From Streptomyces hokutonensis (GTDB taxonomy: Bacteria > Actinomycetota > Actinomycetes > Streptomycetales > Streptomycetaceae), in the NCBI RefSeq assembly GCF_000376565.1, contig NZ_BARG01000031.1, positions 1 to 64,000 on the forward strand: 64,000 nt of DNA. The letters run 5' to 3'. The notes under the pieces were generated by a model. It was given only the letters and a program-made list of their open reading frames with translations. It ran no database searches and was not told the DNA's origin. A program made the translations under genes and the position numbers. The first letter of the stretch is position 1. Each line of letters starts with the position of its first letter. Shown piece after piece: positions 63,839 through 64,000 of the stretch.

Positions 63839-64000
63839 TTGAAGGTGCAGTCCGTGGTGGTCGAGTGCGTGCCCAGGAACGGGCGCAGCTCCAGCCACTC
63901 GTGGATCGGCCTGCCACCGGCCCCGGGCGCGGCCGACAGCTCACCGGCCAGTTCCACGGCCCGCTCGTAGCTGTCGACGTCGATGATCATCCAGCCGGCG
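63835..64000 (-). CDS. YCII/DGPF-domain protein, 3' end only
   Basis: Only the C-terminal 54 residues are inside the window: AGWMIIDVDSYERAVELAGEL, then IHEWLELRPFLGTHSTTTDCTFK. The pattern of a beta strand, helix and terminal ELRPF strand is that of YCII/DGPF proteins. The stop overlaps the sigma-factor GTG by four bases, so it is the upstream partner in the second ECF42 module. The DGPF motif itself lies beyond base 64000. Confidence 0.8.
   Translation of the reverse strand, partial: AGWMIIDVDSYERAVELAGELSAAPGAGGRPIHEWLELRPFLGTHSTTTDCTFK

Overview
The window is high-GC actinobacterial DNA and very probably comes from a Streptomyces chromosome. Third codon positions are strongly G/C. GTG starts and 4-base ATGA/GTGA stop-start overlaps are frequent, and many start codons sit 6-8 bases behind a TAGCGT-type -10 box. 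The gene set is also typical: ECF sigma factors with YCII/DGPF partners, a CrcB/DUF190 fluoride locus, a GH42 galactosidase with a LacI regulator, and a paralogous Rho. I saw no rRNA, tRNA, CRISPR array, phage gene or insertion sequence.

Layout. 0-8 kb: the end of a KefB-like antiporter, a membrane GT-C-like protein, a membrane molybdopterin oxidoreductase with its small membrane partner, a GT2/DUF2064/methyltransferase operon on the minus strand, and an OmpR-type two-component system. 7.6-7.9 kb: 98-bp tandem repeats. 7.9-12.8 kb: an epimerase, a NarL/LuxR-type two-component system and an Lnt-like N-acyltransferase. 13-18 kb: a secreted DUF11-like protein, then a LacI regulator divergent from a GH42 beta-galactosidase. 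18-22.6 kb: a BrkB-family protein, an SMP-30-like protein, a fluoride riboswitch with crcB-DUF190-crcB, uppP and a strong terminator. 22.6-28.4 kb: a nitrogen-catabolic run (FadR-type regulator, asparagine permease, asparaginase, aspartate ammonia-lyase, glutaminase) that turns Asn, Asp and Gln into Glu, fumarate and ammonia. 28.5-34.5 kb: two polyprenol-phosphate-sugar mannosyltransferase-like proteins, a D-Ala-D-Ala carboxypeptidase, a short Rho paralogue and a methyltransferase.

34.6-44.3 kb is an accessory-looking stretch of small redox genes with regulators: three MDR oxidoreductases, an SDR/VOC/MFS group whose SDR has lost its catalytic tyrosine, an ECF42-type sigma factor behind two DGPF proteins, an XRE regulator and a MarR regulator. 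44.3-56.3 kb is a coherent catabolic cluster. A LysR regulator and an SDR flank a six-gene minus-strand operon (ABM protein, class A flavin monooxygenase, ACMSD-type amidohydrolase, cyclase-family hydrolase, BBE-type FAD oxidase, FAH hydrolase). This diverges from a four-gene plus-strand operon (FAH hydrolase, two-domain VOC dioxygenase, HisD/HpsN-like dehydrogenase, SDR). Together they look like ring hydroxylation, ring cleavage and hydrolysis of an aromatic or related cyclic substrate that cannot be named from sequence; this is the best candidate here for an undescribed pathway. 56.6-64 kb: an exported beta-helix protein, NTF2/PadR/methyltransferase genes, two alpha/beta hydrolases, a cyanase, and a second ECF42-type sigma factor whose DGPF partner runs off the window edge.

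All functional calls come from motifs read in the translated sequence and general family knowledge. No database search was run.
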